From Promerops cafer (Eukaryota; Chordata; Aves; Passeriformes; Nectariniidae): a stretch of 64,000 nucleotides of DNA. A model generated the notes under the pieces. It was not told the origin of the DNA, ran no database searches, and saw only the letters and a list, made by a program, of their open reading frames with translations. Below are positions 20,401-30,492 of this stretch, in pieces. The stretch covers positions 1 to 64,000 of the forward strand of contig VZSE01004136.1 of NCBI GenBank assembly GCA_013398275.1, in the 5' to 3' direction. A program made the position numbers and the translations under genes. The number at the start of each line of letters is the position of its first letter. Position 1 is the first letter of the stretch.

Positions 20401-22739
20401 CTACACTACAATCTCATGCTCTCCTATCAGTGCAAGGACATTTAGGGCCAAGAACCCTGTAGCGCTGGTTTCCCATAAAGTCACTTCTACTCTATAAGAT
20501 TGTCACTCCTAAAGGACCAAGACCTATGGAAGCTGAGGCCCAAGGAAGCAAAGTGCTATGCCAGCAGTTGCCCAGAGCAGCTCATCAGCAGACAGCCCTG
20601 TGCACACAGGCTTCTCACACCTGTGACCATGGCCACAAGTGTCCTTTGTGGTCTCTGAGCTTTCCTCCAGCCACACCATATCAAGCTAGGAAAACTCTTC
20701 TCTCCTGACACCTCCAAGTCACCTTCCCATACCTCCTTCCCTGCCATGGGGCATGTTCCCTGCTCTCACCAGAGCTGAGCAGAACACCTCGGCTCTGCCC
20801 CTGACCTGTCCACTTCGAGCAACTCCCCATCGGAGAATGCATATGTCTCTGGGGCTTCTTCAAGGAGATCAGCAAAGGATGAACGTGCTGCATCACTGCA
20901 AAGGAGGAGAGAGAGGGAACTTGTGCTACTCTCAAGCAGCAGCCTCCTCTCCAGAAAGCTAGCAATACCCAGTTTCACCATTCCCCCTGGCTTTCTACTC
21001 CACAGGAGACTGGGCTCCAACTTGCAAACACTTTCCCCTGTTTCAGTACTGCTGGGCATCACCAAATGAACCCACAGGCTTGACCTACTGCATCACCCTG
21101 CTACATCAAGTAGCTCACCTTGGGGCTGGCAGCTCCTTTATGGTCACCTCACTTTTGGTCTCATCACAGCTGTCAGAATCCACGTCCAACACCACCTTCT
21201 TCTTGGGCCTTCTCTTGCGTCGCCTCATCTTGCGCAGGAGCACTCCAGCGCTGGTGGCCTCCAGCCCACAGGAGGGTTGAACAGCATCCTTTGGGCTCCG
21301 CTTCTTGCAGATGGGGGACGTGCAGAGGAAGAAGGGGATGCTGCCCTGGAACAGGGATGGGGAAGAGCCCATCAGCTCCCTCCAGCACACTCCTTTTCAG
21401 CCTAGCATCTCCTTGCTCTCTATGGAGCATACTACGGAAAAGTACAACCAACACCCCCGAGCCCTCAGCTCAGGGGTGGTTTTGTGGCCTGGCCTAAAAG
21501 GAAAGGATTTGTACCTACAACATGTGAATAAAAGAACATTAGGGTGATCCAGCCACAAGCTAAAGACATCCTTAACATGGGCAAGGAGAGACAGGCAGAA
21601 GATGGCACCACAAGACCAGAATTACCAAGGCTGCAAATGGGATTTGACTGCAGAGCCCTTTCCTACTTCCAAACCCAGCCCAAGCCAGCAGTGACCACAA
21701 GTATGCTTGAGAGAAGAGCTGCCAGGATTTCTGGAAGCCACAAGTAGTCTCATCCCACTTCCCATTGGAGCAGGCAGCCTGCCACAGCATCTGTCCCACT
21801 CTCATCCCTGTCACAAGATCCCCTGAGAGGCCAAACTCCAAGATGTCCACCTGTCTGGCCAGCAGCCATGCCCATTGATGGAGATCAGTCTGGGATGCAG
21901 ACATTTGGTCTAATACTCCCTCAGGATGCTCCACCATGTGGGTTGCAAGGTCCTTTGAGCAGGAACCTTTCCAGACACAGAAAACATCAGACGGGACAAT
22001 GGAGTCACTCTGGGGAAGAGCAGCATTCCAAACTTGGTAATTCCACCTCAGCACTGCACTTCCAGGTAGTCACACTGGGACACAGACATGCAGCACCTCC
22101 TCATAACCAACCTCATGCTCCTCTGCCTCCTCGACAAAGAAGGCCTCTCCATTGTCTCCCAGCTTCATGTGCAGATCCACAGGCTCTCCGTTGATTTCAA
22201 TGTCAACCTAGCAAGGGACAGAAGCAGCCTGTCCATCTGAACCCCCTCATCCACTGGAGCACAGGGGCACTTCCAGATGGAGGGGACGGGTTGAAGTTGC
22301 TCACAGGGCTGACAGCCACACAGCCTTTGAGGCAAGAGACCTCTCCCAATTTTCCTGAAGAGCACATTCCTCCTTGGAAATGGATGGGCTCCATTTGGGG
22401 ACATCCCCTCAAAAACTGTGCAAGCACCCCTTTCAGTGGGCTCCCATTCCCCTCAAACAAAGTCCTTCCATAACCTGTGGGTTATAGAAGATCCTGGGTC
22501 TGGAGACACTGGAAAGGAAGCGTAGCCCTGAAGCAGGCACCACTTACCACCTTCTCCTTGGAGCGCAGCACTCCCAGCTTCCCAAAGCGCACATGAAATG
22601 GGGAGCACTTGAAGGAGTTGTCAGGCTGCCTCACCACAACCACATCGATGCAGCCCGACAGGTTGGCGGGGTTCAGATCCTGGTACAGCTCCTTCACCGT
22701 GACGAAGACGCTCTCAGCCAGCTGCCCCACATAGTTCAT
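14277..22739 (-). CDS. LPIN3: LPIN3, lipin-3 phosphatidate phosphatase (19 coding exons, complete)
   Basis: Mg2+-dependent phosphatidic acid phosphatase that makes diacylglycerol for triglyceride and phospholipid synthesis at the ER; lipins also act in the nucleus as coactivators. Nineteen exons join in frame from ATG 22739-22737 to TAA 14279-14277, giving 871 residues (human LPIN3 is about 851). N-LIP domain: residues 1 to about 110, with MNYVGQLAESV, the conserved Gly84 and a TSP at 105-107 like the lipin-1 Ser106 site. A polybasic stretch at about 134-146 (RKMRRRKRRPKKK) is a nuclear or membrane-binding signal. C-LIP carries catalytic DIDGT at about 665-669 (DxDxT) and the LxxIL coactivator motif LGQIL at about 676-680. 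LPIN1 and LPIN2 are less likely because the neighbour is EMILIN3. A tandem duplication adds a possible extra exon at 17165-17269, not counted here. Confidence 0.96.
14532..14635 (-). CDS. LPIN3: LPIN3 exon encoding DVYAYKQVGLPESRIFTVNP
   Basis: Acceptor GGGCAG|GAT and donor CAAC|GTAAGC. The exon encodes the conserved C-LIP segment ending in GELIQELSKNQKS, phase 0 in and 2 out. Confidence 0.94.
14727..14838 (-). CDS. LPIN3: LPIN3 exon encoding EVIEKKPEVFKV...GFGNRPN
   Basis: Acceptor CTGCAG|G and donor AAT|GTGAGT. The FGNRPN motif is a lipin C-LIP signature of the HAD-like fold. Confidence 0.94.
15123..15275 (-). CDS. LPIN3: LPIN3 exon encoding NGYKFLYCSARAIGMA...LLSPSSL
   Basis: Acceptor CTCTAG|G and donor CACAG|GTACTG; 153 nt. 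It encodes the YCSARAIGMA HAD motif and the PMLLSPSSLLSAFHR segment. Confidence 0.95.
16202..16288 (-). CDS. LPIN3: LPIN3 exon encoding SDALGQILPQLGKDWTH
   Basis: Acceptor TTTTAG|A and donor CACCT|GTAGGT; 87 nt. It carries the LxxIL motif (LGQIL), known in lipin-1 for nuclear-receptor coactivation. Confidence 0.94.
16453..16601 (-). CDS. LPIN3: LPIN3 catalytic exon with DIDGT motif
   Basis: Acceptor CCCCAG|GGA and donor CCAA|GTAAAA; 149 nt. It encodes FSVTTQYQGTCRC, IYLWNW and VVISDIDGTIT. The first Asp of DxDxT is the expected nucleophile, and all motif residues are intact. Confidence 0.96.
16843..16972 (-). CDS. LPIN3: LPIN3 exon encoding QEEKESSSDDQ...KSLRLSSEQI (duplication copy A)
   Basis: Acceptor TGTAG|G and donor ATT|GTATGT; 130 nt, phase 2 in and 0 out. 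It encodes the serine/acidic stretch and the KSLRLSS entry into C-LIP. It lies in the copy of the 297-bp tandem duplication nearer the C-terminal exons and is the copy matching the lipin family to its end. Confidence 0.9.
16872..17466 (-). repeat. 297-bp direct tandem duplication within LPIN3
   Basis: Copy A is 16872-17168 and copy B is 17169-17466. Matching landmarks are 297-298 bp apart: TTTCTGAGCA at 16891 and 17188, GGATGACTCC at 16951 and 17248, TCTGCTGAGC at 17121 and 17419. Each copy holds the 3' part of one exon, an intron, and the 5' part of the next exon. Scattered substitutions show the copies have diverged. Edges are approximate. Confidence 0.9.
17165..17269 (-). CDS. LPIN3: Candidate extra LPIN3 cassette exon (duplication copy B)
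   Basis: Near-duplicate of the start of the exon at 16843-16972. It has the same acceptor (TGTAG|G) and a donor ACAGG|GTAAGC created at the duplication junction. Length is 105 nt with phase 2 at both ends, so inclusion adds exactly 35 residues without shifting the frame. The open frame is intact (QEEKESSSDSEPQHPGDML, then a segment ending AYKTG). Reading through the junction would meet the TAA inside the GTAAGC donor. Whether it is spliced in cannot be told from DNA. Confidence 0.5.
17418..17479 (-). CDS. LPIN3: LPIN3 short exon encoding QQPRPGKASVGTLRREPAQQ
   Basis: Acceptor GCCTGCAG|CAG and donor AGAG|GTGAGT; 62 nt, phase 0 in and 2 out. Its place between the WFSWRRR exon and the SSSD exon matches a short exon in lipin genes. 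The 3' part of this exon and its donor are repeated at 17120-17164 as part of the tandem duplication. The start is less certain because the protein here is poorly conserved. Confidence 0.75.
18058..18150 (-). CDS. LPIN3: LPIN3 exon encoding KEKMPKKDRRCWFSWRRR
   Basis: Acceptor TCACAG|AGC and donor GGG|GTATGT; 93 nt. It encodes SIIDELVKEKMPKK and the WFSWRRR motif conserved in lipins. Confidence 0.93.
18240..18309 (-). CDS. LPIN3: LPIN3 exon encoding YYNWAVAGPIVLALQAFQRN
   Basis: Acceptor TTCCAG|G and donor GAG|GTCAGT; 70 nt. Matches the YYNW...A.QAFQ block of lipins. Confidence 0.94.
18489..18582 (-). CDS. LPIN3: LPIN3 exon encoding EKFMEHMVSYQQFAENP
   Basis: Acceptor CACCAG|AG and donor AGAA|GTGAGT; 94 nt. 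The VSYQQF and NPRLISDPDLV blocks match the lipin middle region. Confidence 0.94.
18665..18828 (-). CDS. LPIN3: LPIN3 exon encoding SDSMPTVALSLCGGL
   Basis: Acceptor TGGCAG|T and donor CATG|GTAGGT; 164 nt. The variable 5' part leads to ALSLCGGL, a lipin middle-domain signature. Confidence 0.92.
18946..19045 (-). CDS. LPIN3: LPIN3 exon encoding IKRSPHLGSSAIYMEDL
   Basis: Acceptor CATTGAG|GA and donor GGGAG|GTATGA; 100 nt. It matches the RHLG...VYLDDL...PEVAALYFP block of lipin-1. The upstream acceptor was chosen over CCAG at 19012 because only it keeps the frame with the 430-nt exon. Confidence 0.9.
19661..20090 (-). CDS. LPIN3: LPIN3 large variable middle exon
   Basis: 430 nt, acceptor CTTGAG|GTG and donor CAAG|GTGAGA. 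It encodes about 143 low-conservation residues rich in S, A, P and E, typical of the disordered lipin middle region, and includes VNKLVRVKPAKS. The frame agrees with both neighbours. Confidence 0.85.
20251..20368 (-). CDS. LPIN3: LPIN3 exon encoding KSDSELEIKP...WTWGRLP
   Basis: Acceptor CCTGCAG|C and donor ATG|GTGAGT; 118 nt. KSDSELE and W.WG.LP are conserved lipin motifs. Confidence 0.92.
20806..20895 (-). CDS. LPIN3: LPIN3 exon encoding TYAFSDGELLEVD
   Basis: Acceptor TTTGCAG|T and donor ACAG|GTCAGG; 90 nt. The (Y/F)SDGE motif precedes the KSDSELE exon as in other lipins. Confidence 0.9.
21119..21345 (-). CDS. LPIN3: LPIN3 exon with TSP site and polybasic segment
   Basis: Acceptor TTCCAG|GGC and donor CAAG|GTGAGC; 227 nt. 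It encodes IPFFLCTSPI (end of N-LIP) and RKMRRRKRRPKKK, equivalent to the lipin-1 nuclear localisation and phosphatidate-binding stretch, then an acidic serine-rich run. Confidence 0.93.
22112..22207 (-). CDS. LPIN3: LPIN3 exon encoding INGEPVDLHMKLGDNGEAFF
   Basis: Acceptor TGCTAG|GTT and donor GAG|GTTGGT; 96 nt, phase 0 at both ends. It contains the invariant glycine (residue 84) whose change inactivates mouse lipin-1 in the fld2J allele (established knowledge). The donor GTTGGT is weak compared with others in this gene. Confidence 0.93.
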
Positions 22740-22748
22740 GGTTTGAGA
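22548..22748 (-). CDS. LPIN3: LPIN3 first coding exon (N-LIP start)
   Basis: Acceptor CTTGCAG|T at 22749/22748, nine untranslated bases, then ATG at 22739-22737 in context AAACCATGA. Donor GTG|GTAAGT. It encodes MNYVGQLAESVFVTVKELY and KLGVLRSKEKV, the canonical lipin N-terminus, so the start is certain. Confidence 0.96.
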
Positions 22749-24785
22749 CTGCAAGTGAGAGACAGGAATAGACCCAGGTAGGGGAAGAGAACTCCAGCAA
22801 CTAAAGGCAATGCGAATTTTCTGTAGGGGAGTCATGTCATGGCTGCAACAGAGCCCCATCATGGGGACAGGTAAGATTCTAGAGAAACTGAGGCAAACAC
22901 CTGAGGGCCTTGATGAAGATCAGCCAGGGCCTCTGTGAGCACCAGAAAACAGGACAGAAGCCAGAGCATGAGTTATTGCATCCAGCTTGGAGGAGAGATG
23001 CCCCTGCCATTGGGATACAGCATCACATTTGCTCCTTGAGAGGGCAAACACAACCTCACAGCAACACCACACAGTCAAACTGTTAACATCCCATTCAAAC
23101 AAGAATTGGGCTGGCAGGAGACCTCCTGTCCTGCACTGTCCTTAGAAATTCCCAAACAACTCATGGCAGAAAGGTGGGAAGTCCAAGCTGCTCAATACAC
23201 CACACACTCACTTTGAATAAAGCCCAAACCTAACACTTCCCACTCAGAGGCAAAGGCATCCTACTCAGGCATTGCAGAACTGGCCAGACACGGCTCCTGT
23301 ACAAGCCAGAGCTCTTGTGCTGGGCAGCACAGCCAGGTGATGGTGTGGTGTCCCCAGGGACTCTCAGCACAGCCCCCAGTGCACATTCAACCCAAAGGGC
23401 AGGTGGGGGGAGTCGGTTCCTTACCCAAAGGGATGATGACAAGCCCTCTGCCCCAGCAGGTACCCAGCCTCTCCGATGCGTTTTGCATAAGCTCAGCCCT
23501 GTCCCATTCCCAGACATCCCTCCTGGAAGGCAGTCTGAGTGGGCAGATGTGGTTCCTGCTCCATGCCCTGTCCCCCACCTCTCCCTGGCAGCCAGAGTAA
23601 GCCCAAATCCCAGATCCTCTCTGGAGGATGATAGCAGGGAGGTGCTAGCCAACTCCCGAAGCTTCGGTGGCTCCATCAGCTCTGCTGTGAGCGGGGCCCA
23701 GATCACGGGGCCTCTCACCAACCTGCTGAGCCCAGCTTTCCCAGGCACTGCTGCCAGGGCAGGCAGCCCTCCAGCTGCCTTCCCTGCTGTGCCGCAGGGC
23801 CTGGCAGAAAACAGGAGACAGCTCCTCTTTGCACATGGGGGCAGTTTTGGAGAGGAGGAATGATCAGACTGACCCTGATGCTCCCCGGGCAGCAGTGATG
23901 AGCTTCCAGTTGAGATACACACTGACACAGACCTGAAAAGTGCATAGGCAAAGTCCTGGGCAGAGAAATCCCATAGGATTTGGGGTGGGGTCTTGGAAAC
24001 TATGCCCAGATATGATGCATTGAGCACCACCTTCATGGTGAACGCAGGGTGCAAGAGCTCAACATAACACTGCAGCCACACAGCAAAACAAGTGCCAGAG
24101 CCATGTCCCCTCTGCAGAGCCACTGTTCCCCCTTGCCTCAATGTTCCCTCTCCCCAGGCATCTCGTTGCTGGGGACTGCATGGCTGTGGTACAGTTTTCA
24201 GCTCACTGAATTTAATTCTCTGTGGGCCTCACCTCGGACTGCTTGAGGAAGGCTGGGAATGGAGAGAAACAGGCTTTCCCCTGCAGGCCTCCGCCCCATC
24301 ATGGATGGAGCAGGCCCATTAAGGAGGTGAAGGGTAGGTTATAGTCTGGAGAGAGATTAATAGGCAGACAGGGCAAGAGAAATGGTCTTCAAGTCATATT
24401 CAATAAATAAACCCTCTAGAGGAATGGGGCATCCCCAGCCCTCAGCCCCCAAACCAGCCAGGATCCCAGCCCTCCGCCACGCAGCTCTTGTGGAGGATGA
24501 AGGGAGGTCCTCCCCTGCTGACAGCTCACACCAACCTCCAGACCCAAAGAGCCGCCCAAAATTAACCAGATGCTTCACTGACACCAGCCTGCTTTGCTCC
24601 TGGGCCACCCTGCCAGCAGCACACCCTGCCCACACCCACATGCACCTCCGCGCTCCCATCCACTGCTCGCTGCAAACCAGCAGGGCCTTCTCCATTACCT
24701 GGGCAGCTGCTGAGCCTCGGCACCTCCCCGCCTTGGGGGCAGAAGTAAACCCCAGGGCTTGCTCTGTGCCGGCAGCAGCACTCAC
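22749..24785 (-). other. LPIN3 5' UTR intron
   Basis: About 2 kb between the first coding exon and a likely upstream untranslated exon. It includes a minus-strand open frame of 303 codons (23230-24141), with another long frame on the opposite strand; neither resembles a family I know. No repeat recognised. Confidence 0.6.
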
Positions 24786-25050
24786 CTCAGCTCCTCCTCT
24801 CCCTGCTGCTTCCCTCCTCTCACCGGAGCGAGGGGAGGGCCCGTCTCCCGAGCAGCCCCAGGCTGCACACCTTGCCTCCCTGGGCCTCCGAGGGCCCGGC
24901 AGGCCGGCGGTGGCTCTGGGGTGGCAGCTGGCACCTGTGGCTCATCCAACAGCCCCTTTGCTCCAGCAGCCCCGGCCACAGCTGCCTTGTGCCCATGGAG
25001 ACCCTTCCTTCTCCAACCCACCGTCCCGCAAGGACACGGTGAAGCCTTAA
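24786..25050 (-). promoter_or_regulatory. LPIN3: Probable LPIN3 untranslated first exon and promoter
   Basis: A strong minus-strand donor GAG|GTGAGT lies at 24786/24785, and the sequence just upstream on that strand is GC-rich (roughly 24800-24990). This fits a noncoding first exon spliced to the acceptor at 22749. The start site cannot be placed; no clear TATA box was found. Confidence 0.45.
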
Positions 25051-28000
25051 TGAGATGTAAAGGGTGGCCAAACCCCAGGGGCTCCTCTGCCCTGCATCAT
25101 CTCCGTGGGGATGGGAAAAGAGGGCACGGTGAAAGGAAAGCACATAAAAGCAGACACTTTAAGAAAATTGATGCTCTCCAGATCTCAGGGAGCCTGAGAG
25201 CAGTGGGGAAGTGATGTGGGAATAGCTGGGTGGATTCAGGTGAGAAACTGAGGTGGTGGGGCTTTTTTGTGGCCCCCAGAAAGTGCTTTGACTCCCACCA
25301 TACTATAACTCCAGGGCAGGGAGGGATGTGGCTGGTGTGGGCCTTGTCCTGTATTTACCTGACTTCTGTGCTGGTGATTCCCCAGCAGCCTCTCTGCTGG
25401 GTTTTGGAGTGATGGGGATTGAGTGGTGGCACTTTAGGGATGGAGGCTCTCCAACACATCACTCATGGAGCTGACATTGTGCTGTGAGGGCAGGGAAGCG
25501 CCAAAGCTGGAGGCTGGCTGCTTAGGATGTCTTTAATCCCTGAGGAGAAGGATCCAAAGCTTGTTGGTTCCAACTGATGGGCTGATCTGCAGAAATGCCA
25601 CAGCTCATTCCCAGGCAAGCCGTGTTGGCACCCAGTGCCTCACTTTCCTCAGCTGTGCTGATGGCAATTGGAGGCACAGACATCCCCCTGTGCCTGTCCA
25701 GTGCCAAGAATGGCCTGGGCACAAGATCCCAGTCCCAACACAGGAACTTTCCTGAAGGCTGTGACAAATCTGCTGAGGAATGAAGATTACTTTTCCAGCA
25801 GCTGAGTCTTCTGAGAGCTCTGCCCCTCAGTGAAATTGGACTGCAAGCAGCTATTGTGGGTGGCCCGGCATGGCTGCGGTCCCTGAGGAGAGTGGGCTGG
25901 CACTGCAGGGCAGGCGGCTGCCACCAAATCCTACAGCCCATGGCCAGGTCATCCCTGCAGGGAAGGAATCTGCTGGAACCTCCATCAAGACACCTTGGGT
26001 GTGACACTTCAGGAGATGTCCTTGGACTGGTGCTTGCTGATGCCACTGGAGTGGGTCTCACCCAGGGCAGGGGGTTACATCCTGCAAGCCCTGAGGGTGT
26101 AACACAAACCCCAGGGCTGGAACACAAAAGCAAGGACAGATCTCGCTGCAGATGCCTGGTAACTGAGGGACTTCAAATGCCTGGTAACTGGTGAAAAATG
26201 TTGCAGAGGACATTCAACAAAGGACATTCAATTGCAGGAAACCATTTCTTCCTCAGCCAGCCGAGTACATCCACAGATGAACACGGAGAAGGAACAAAAT
26301 GCCAGCAGGAGCAAGTGGGCAGCTCAGCCTTGCTGTGGCTCCAAGCACCCACTCTCTGGAGACAGGGATGAGCTCCTGGCACTTGGGCACCCTGCAGAAG
26401 TACAGACCCCATCACTTACCTCCAAGGCTCCTTGCCCAGCTGGTTTTCCCCACCAATCCGTACCCCGGTTCCTGACACACCAACCTTTGCTTGTGCCCCC
26501 ATGCCCCTGCAGCAGTTCCCCAGCTGTGCCATGGCTGTTCTGAGTGATGGCTGTTCCTCTCTGTATCCTTCCCTGCAATCCAGGCTTTTACTTCCCTCTC
26601 CTTTCCTTCTTTCTTCTCCAAAAAGCTTAGAACACTTTTAATTGCTGTGGTAATTTTTTGCAAAGCCATAAAATCATCCTTGGTTCCTGCCAGCTGCTTT
26701 TCATACTTCCTCTTACTCCCCTTTCCTCTTTATTGGAAGGTGAGTCTTGCAGATCCATCCCTCTCTGTGCTTGCAACCCTGCACCCCCCAATTTCTCTGT
26801 GAATCTTGTACATCCTCCCCAGGAGCTGCTCCAACAGGAAGAGGTTTCTTCCCCCTTTTGGGAACTCCACAATGAGCCTTTGCATAACAAGACAGATTTT
26901 TTTATTAGTCAACTGAGATGCAGTATTTTCAGTTCCTTGCATTCCAAAAAGCTCACAGGCACATCCAACTTGGCAGCTTTTGTCCTGCATCCCAGCACTC
27001 CCCATCATTTCCGGATGACAGCCTTCAGCCCTCATGGGGCACCTCTGCCTTGTGGGCTCCCCATACCTCCACTGACTGTCGTGCTGAAAGCCCTACATCC
27101 TGAGATCCTGGGCTTCTCTAGAAAAACTCCATCCATCCATCCATCCATCCATCCATCCATCCATCCATCCATCCATCCATCCATCCATCCATCCATCCAT
27201 CCGTTTGGCAGTTGGGAGCACCCACAAACTGCTCAGGAGCCTCCTAAAATTTCCTCTTTCCCAAAAACCAAGTTATGTCTTCAGTCACAGGGTGGGAGAG
27301 TGGACAAGCTGTGTCAAAAAGATGGGCTTCTTCTTCCCCCCTTCACATTTTGACAGCTTCTGCAGCCCAGCCAGGCCACAGCCAGCTCTCCAGCTGCCTC
27401 CAAGGTGGGAGTTTATGAGGGGTTTGCCTCCTCCCTTGACCATTACATTATTTCTCTGGGATTTTCCCAGCTGTTTGATTTAATATTTGAGCTGCCTGGG
27501 ATGCATCTCCTTGGATCCTGCCTTGCTCCATGTCTCTTCATTGGCCTGAAATGTCTGCAGGGAGGCCAGACAATCCAGCAGCGAGGCAGACTCGAGGAGC
27601 TGGCCAACCCACCTGCCTTCATGCTGGCTGAGACCTGACACAGCTCAGCTCCCCAGAGATGCTGCAGAGGACAGGAGGGGAACCAAGTTGACTAAAAAAG
27701 GGTCTTACTTTGCTGTTCAGACAAGAAAAGCCGGGGCTGGAACAGGAGAAATCCCTCCAGCTGTGGGGCTCAGCCAGGAGCTGGGGACACCAGTACTATT
27801 TGATGGCTGGAAGCCCACACTGCAAACCCCTGCAGCATCTGAAATGCTCTTTTCACCCCAGAGCCAGGAAGCTGTGTTCTCCTGTTCCGCTTCCCACACC
27901 GGAAGGATGCTCCAGAACCTCACTGTTCTGTGGCACAATGCTCTGATGACCACTAGCCTGGCTTCTTTCTCCCTGGGTCTGCTCTGTCTTCACCTTCACC

Positions 28001-29390
28001 AGTGACCCCTTTACATGGGGGTTTCCCGAGATGCTGGCAAAATCCAGGCAGCAGCCAGGCAGGCTGAGGCACGGCTGTAAGGATGCCTTTTCCTGAATGC
28101 TGTGCACTGAGCAGGATGCTGCAGGTGCCACATGTCTGGTGAGGGATGGCCAGAGCCGTCGGGCTGGTGACAGCAGTCAATCAACCCATCAGGTCCAAGG
28201 TCCTTGTGCCGAGCAGCTCCCAGGAGCAGCTGCCTGCTGCTGGCAGGGCTGTCATCCCTGACTGACATTCCTCTGCTCTGACCCTCCAGGGAATCCCTGC
28301 CAGACGCTGGGATGTGAAAGGGTTTTCTCATTATCATAGCCCCTTCTCCCAGCAGGGAGAATCAGCGTTTTAAGAGGAGGGGGAGCTTCGGGAGGGCTGG
28401 CAGAGCTTCCTGACCCTCAGCTGACTGGGCTGGGGCTCCCATTTCCTTTCCTGGATCAACAAAGAGCTCCAGAGGCTTGTCAAAGGAGTGATTCAGCAAA
28501 ACAGGATGAGAGGAGAGGCAGAAATACCAAGTCAGCACAGCTGGACGGGATCAAATTCCCATCCCGTGAAAGCCATGGGGAGCAAGGCTCAGGTGTCCTA
28601 CTCCCTCAGGCATAGGGACAACTCCTGAAAGTCCAGCTGTTCTGCATACCAGCCCTGGAGTCAGGAATACAAAAGGAAAACAGTGTTGTTGGTTTTGTTT
28701 TTTCTTTTCCATTCCCAGAAAGATCAAGTCAGACTGGCCTGGCATGCGATGGAGTGGGTGGGAAAGCCATTTTGCCTGAAGAGGAGGAAATGCCATCCTC
28801 AGTCCCCAATCACAAGCATTGAAAAAGCTGAATTACAGCAGCAGGACTGGTTGAAACCATCCATTCTGGTTTAAAAACATGCTCTGCTGATTTGGCTCCT
28901 AGTTTCTGACCTGTTGGAAGTTCACATTTCTTCTGTAAACACAAAGGGTTCAAGCTTACTTAAAAAAAAACCCAGAAAGCTGCAACTCCCATGCAGTTGT
29001 GTGGCTCCAAGAGCCAGGGCTCGCAGAGAAATCCAGCAATACCCTCAAACCGGGAGAGCTGAGAGCCCTGAGCAAAACATGATCCTGAAAAATGAAGTCT
29101 CTGAACTGAGAGCCCTCAGCTTTTGTGTCCCAGCTCTTGACAATCCAGCCAGGACATGCACTCTAAAGCCAATAGCTTTAGATAAGTGATATATTTTACA
29201 TCAATGTAACTGCGAGCAGAGTCTGACCATCAGCTCTGAATCCAGGAAAAGTGGGATAATGTGCACATTTAGGCAGCTGGAAAATCTTTTATCTTTTGTC
29301 CAAAGCTGCTGTCTGATTTCAAGACAAGATCTTTCCAAGACACACTTTATTTAAAGGAAATAGTTGGTGCTCTGTTCGATTCCTGACCTG
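25051..29390. other. Intergenic region between LPIN3 and the 30-kb CpG island
   Basis: About 4.3 kb without a recognisable gene. It contains an (ATCC)n microsatellite. Several short open frames occur on both strands with no supporting signal. Small local duplications lie near 26154-26235. Confidence 0.6.
27127..27202. repeat. (ATCC)n microsatellite
   Basis: About 18 uninterrupted tandem copies of ATCC. Likely length-polymorphic. Confidence 0.97.
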
Positions 29391-30023
29391 CTCACAGCAG
29401 GCTGGGAGTGACGCTGCCAAAGCCTTGGGGTGCAGCGGTTTGGGCACCCCAAGCACCTCTCCAGTCCGGGGAGTGCCGGGGGGCCAGAAAGCAGCTTTGG
29501 GGTCCAGCCCCCAAGCGCAGCTCACCCCGTGGCTGGACCCCTGAGCCCCTTGCCCGCAGCAGCCTCCCTCCCTCACCGGGTGGGACAGTCCCACCTGCCC
29601 GGGGGACAGCGGCGGGGAAAGGGAAGGGGCTGGGGGCTTCCAGCCACCCAACCATTCCTGCCGGGTCCGCCGCGGTGGACGCCGTGCAGCGCTGCCCGCC
29701 CCGAGCCGCCCGCGGTTCTTGACAACGCTGATAGAGATCGTGGACCGACCGGACTCGTCGCCCTCCTCCGGTTCCACCGGAGCCCAGCGCCGCCGGGCCG
29801 GTTCAGCTCCCTGCGGGGAGCGGCAGAGGCGGCGGGGACAGCGGGGTCCGGTGTGCACCGCTCCATGCCCGGCCCCCGGCGGCGGCCGCACGCTCCTCAC
29901 CACCCTCCCTGTGTTCGGTGCTGCTCCCCGGTACGCGCACCCACGGGCGCTCGGGGGGCTGCTACGAGCACTCGGGGCAAAGCCCCGGTGCAGGCGCTCG
30001 CCGCACTCCCCGGTGCCCGGTCC

Positions 30024-30307
30024 TGATCCACATCCCAGTCTCGGTGCCCTGTCCCGATCCTGGTCCAGATCCCAGATCCCAGTCCCGGTGCCCTGTCCCG
30101 ATCCCGGTGCAGATCCCAGATCCCCGTCCCGGTGCCCTGTCCCGATCCCGGTGCAGATCCCAGATCCCCGTCCCGGTGCCGGTCCCGGTGCAGATCCCAG
30201 ATCCCCGTCCCGGTGCCCTGTCCCGATCCCGGTGCAGATCCCAGATCCCCGTCCCGGTGCCGGTCCCGGTGCAGATCCCAGATCCCCGTCCCGGTGCCGG
30301 TCCCAGG
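30024..30307. repeat. GC-rich minisatellite with two-unit higher-order structure
   Basis: Tandem units of about 44 bp and about 37 bp share the core GGTGCAGATCCCAGATCCCC and alternate as an 81-bp higher-order unit in the last part. Earlier units are more diverged. Several frames on both strands are open through it only because the repeats lack stops. It lies just upstream of the CRE and the gap. Confidence 0.93.
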
Positions 30308-30363
30308 ACTGCCCCGACCCACCCGGGTGTCCCCGCGCGCACGCGCGCTCCGGCCGGCTGCGG

Positions 30364-30371
30364 TGACGTCA
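30364..30371. promoter_or_regulatory. Palindromic cAMP response element TGACGTCA
   Basis: Exact full CRE in a CpG island, about 50 bp before the assembly gap. CREB/ATF sites of this form are typical of CpG-island promoters near start sites. Confidence 0.6.
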
Positions 30372-30421
30372 GCGCCCCCCGCCCGCGATGGAGCCCGGTT
30401 GATGCCGGTGTGTGTCGCGCC

Positions 30422-30492
30422 NNNNNNNNNNNNNNNNNNNNNNNNNNNNNNNNNNNNNNNNNNNNNNNNNNNNNNNNNNNNNNNNNNNNNNN
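30422..30492. other. Assembly gap (71 N)
   Basis: Run of 71 undetermined bases in the GC-rich promoter. The start site or first-exon sequence may be missing here. Confidence 1.
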
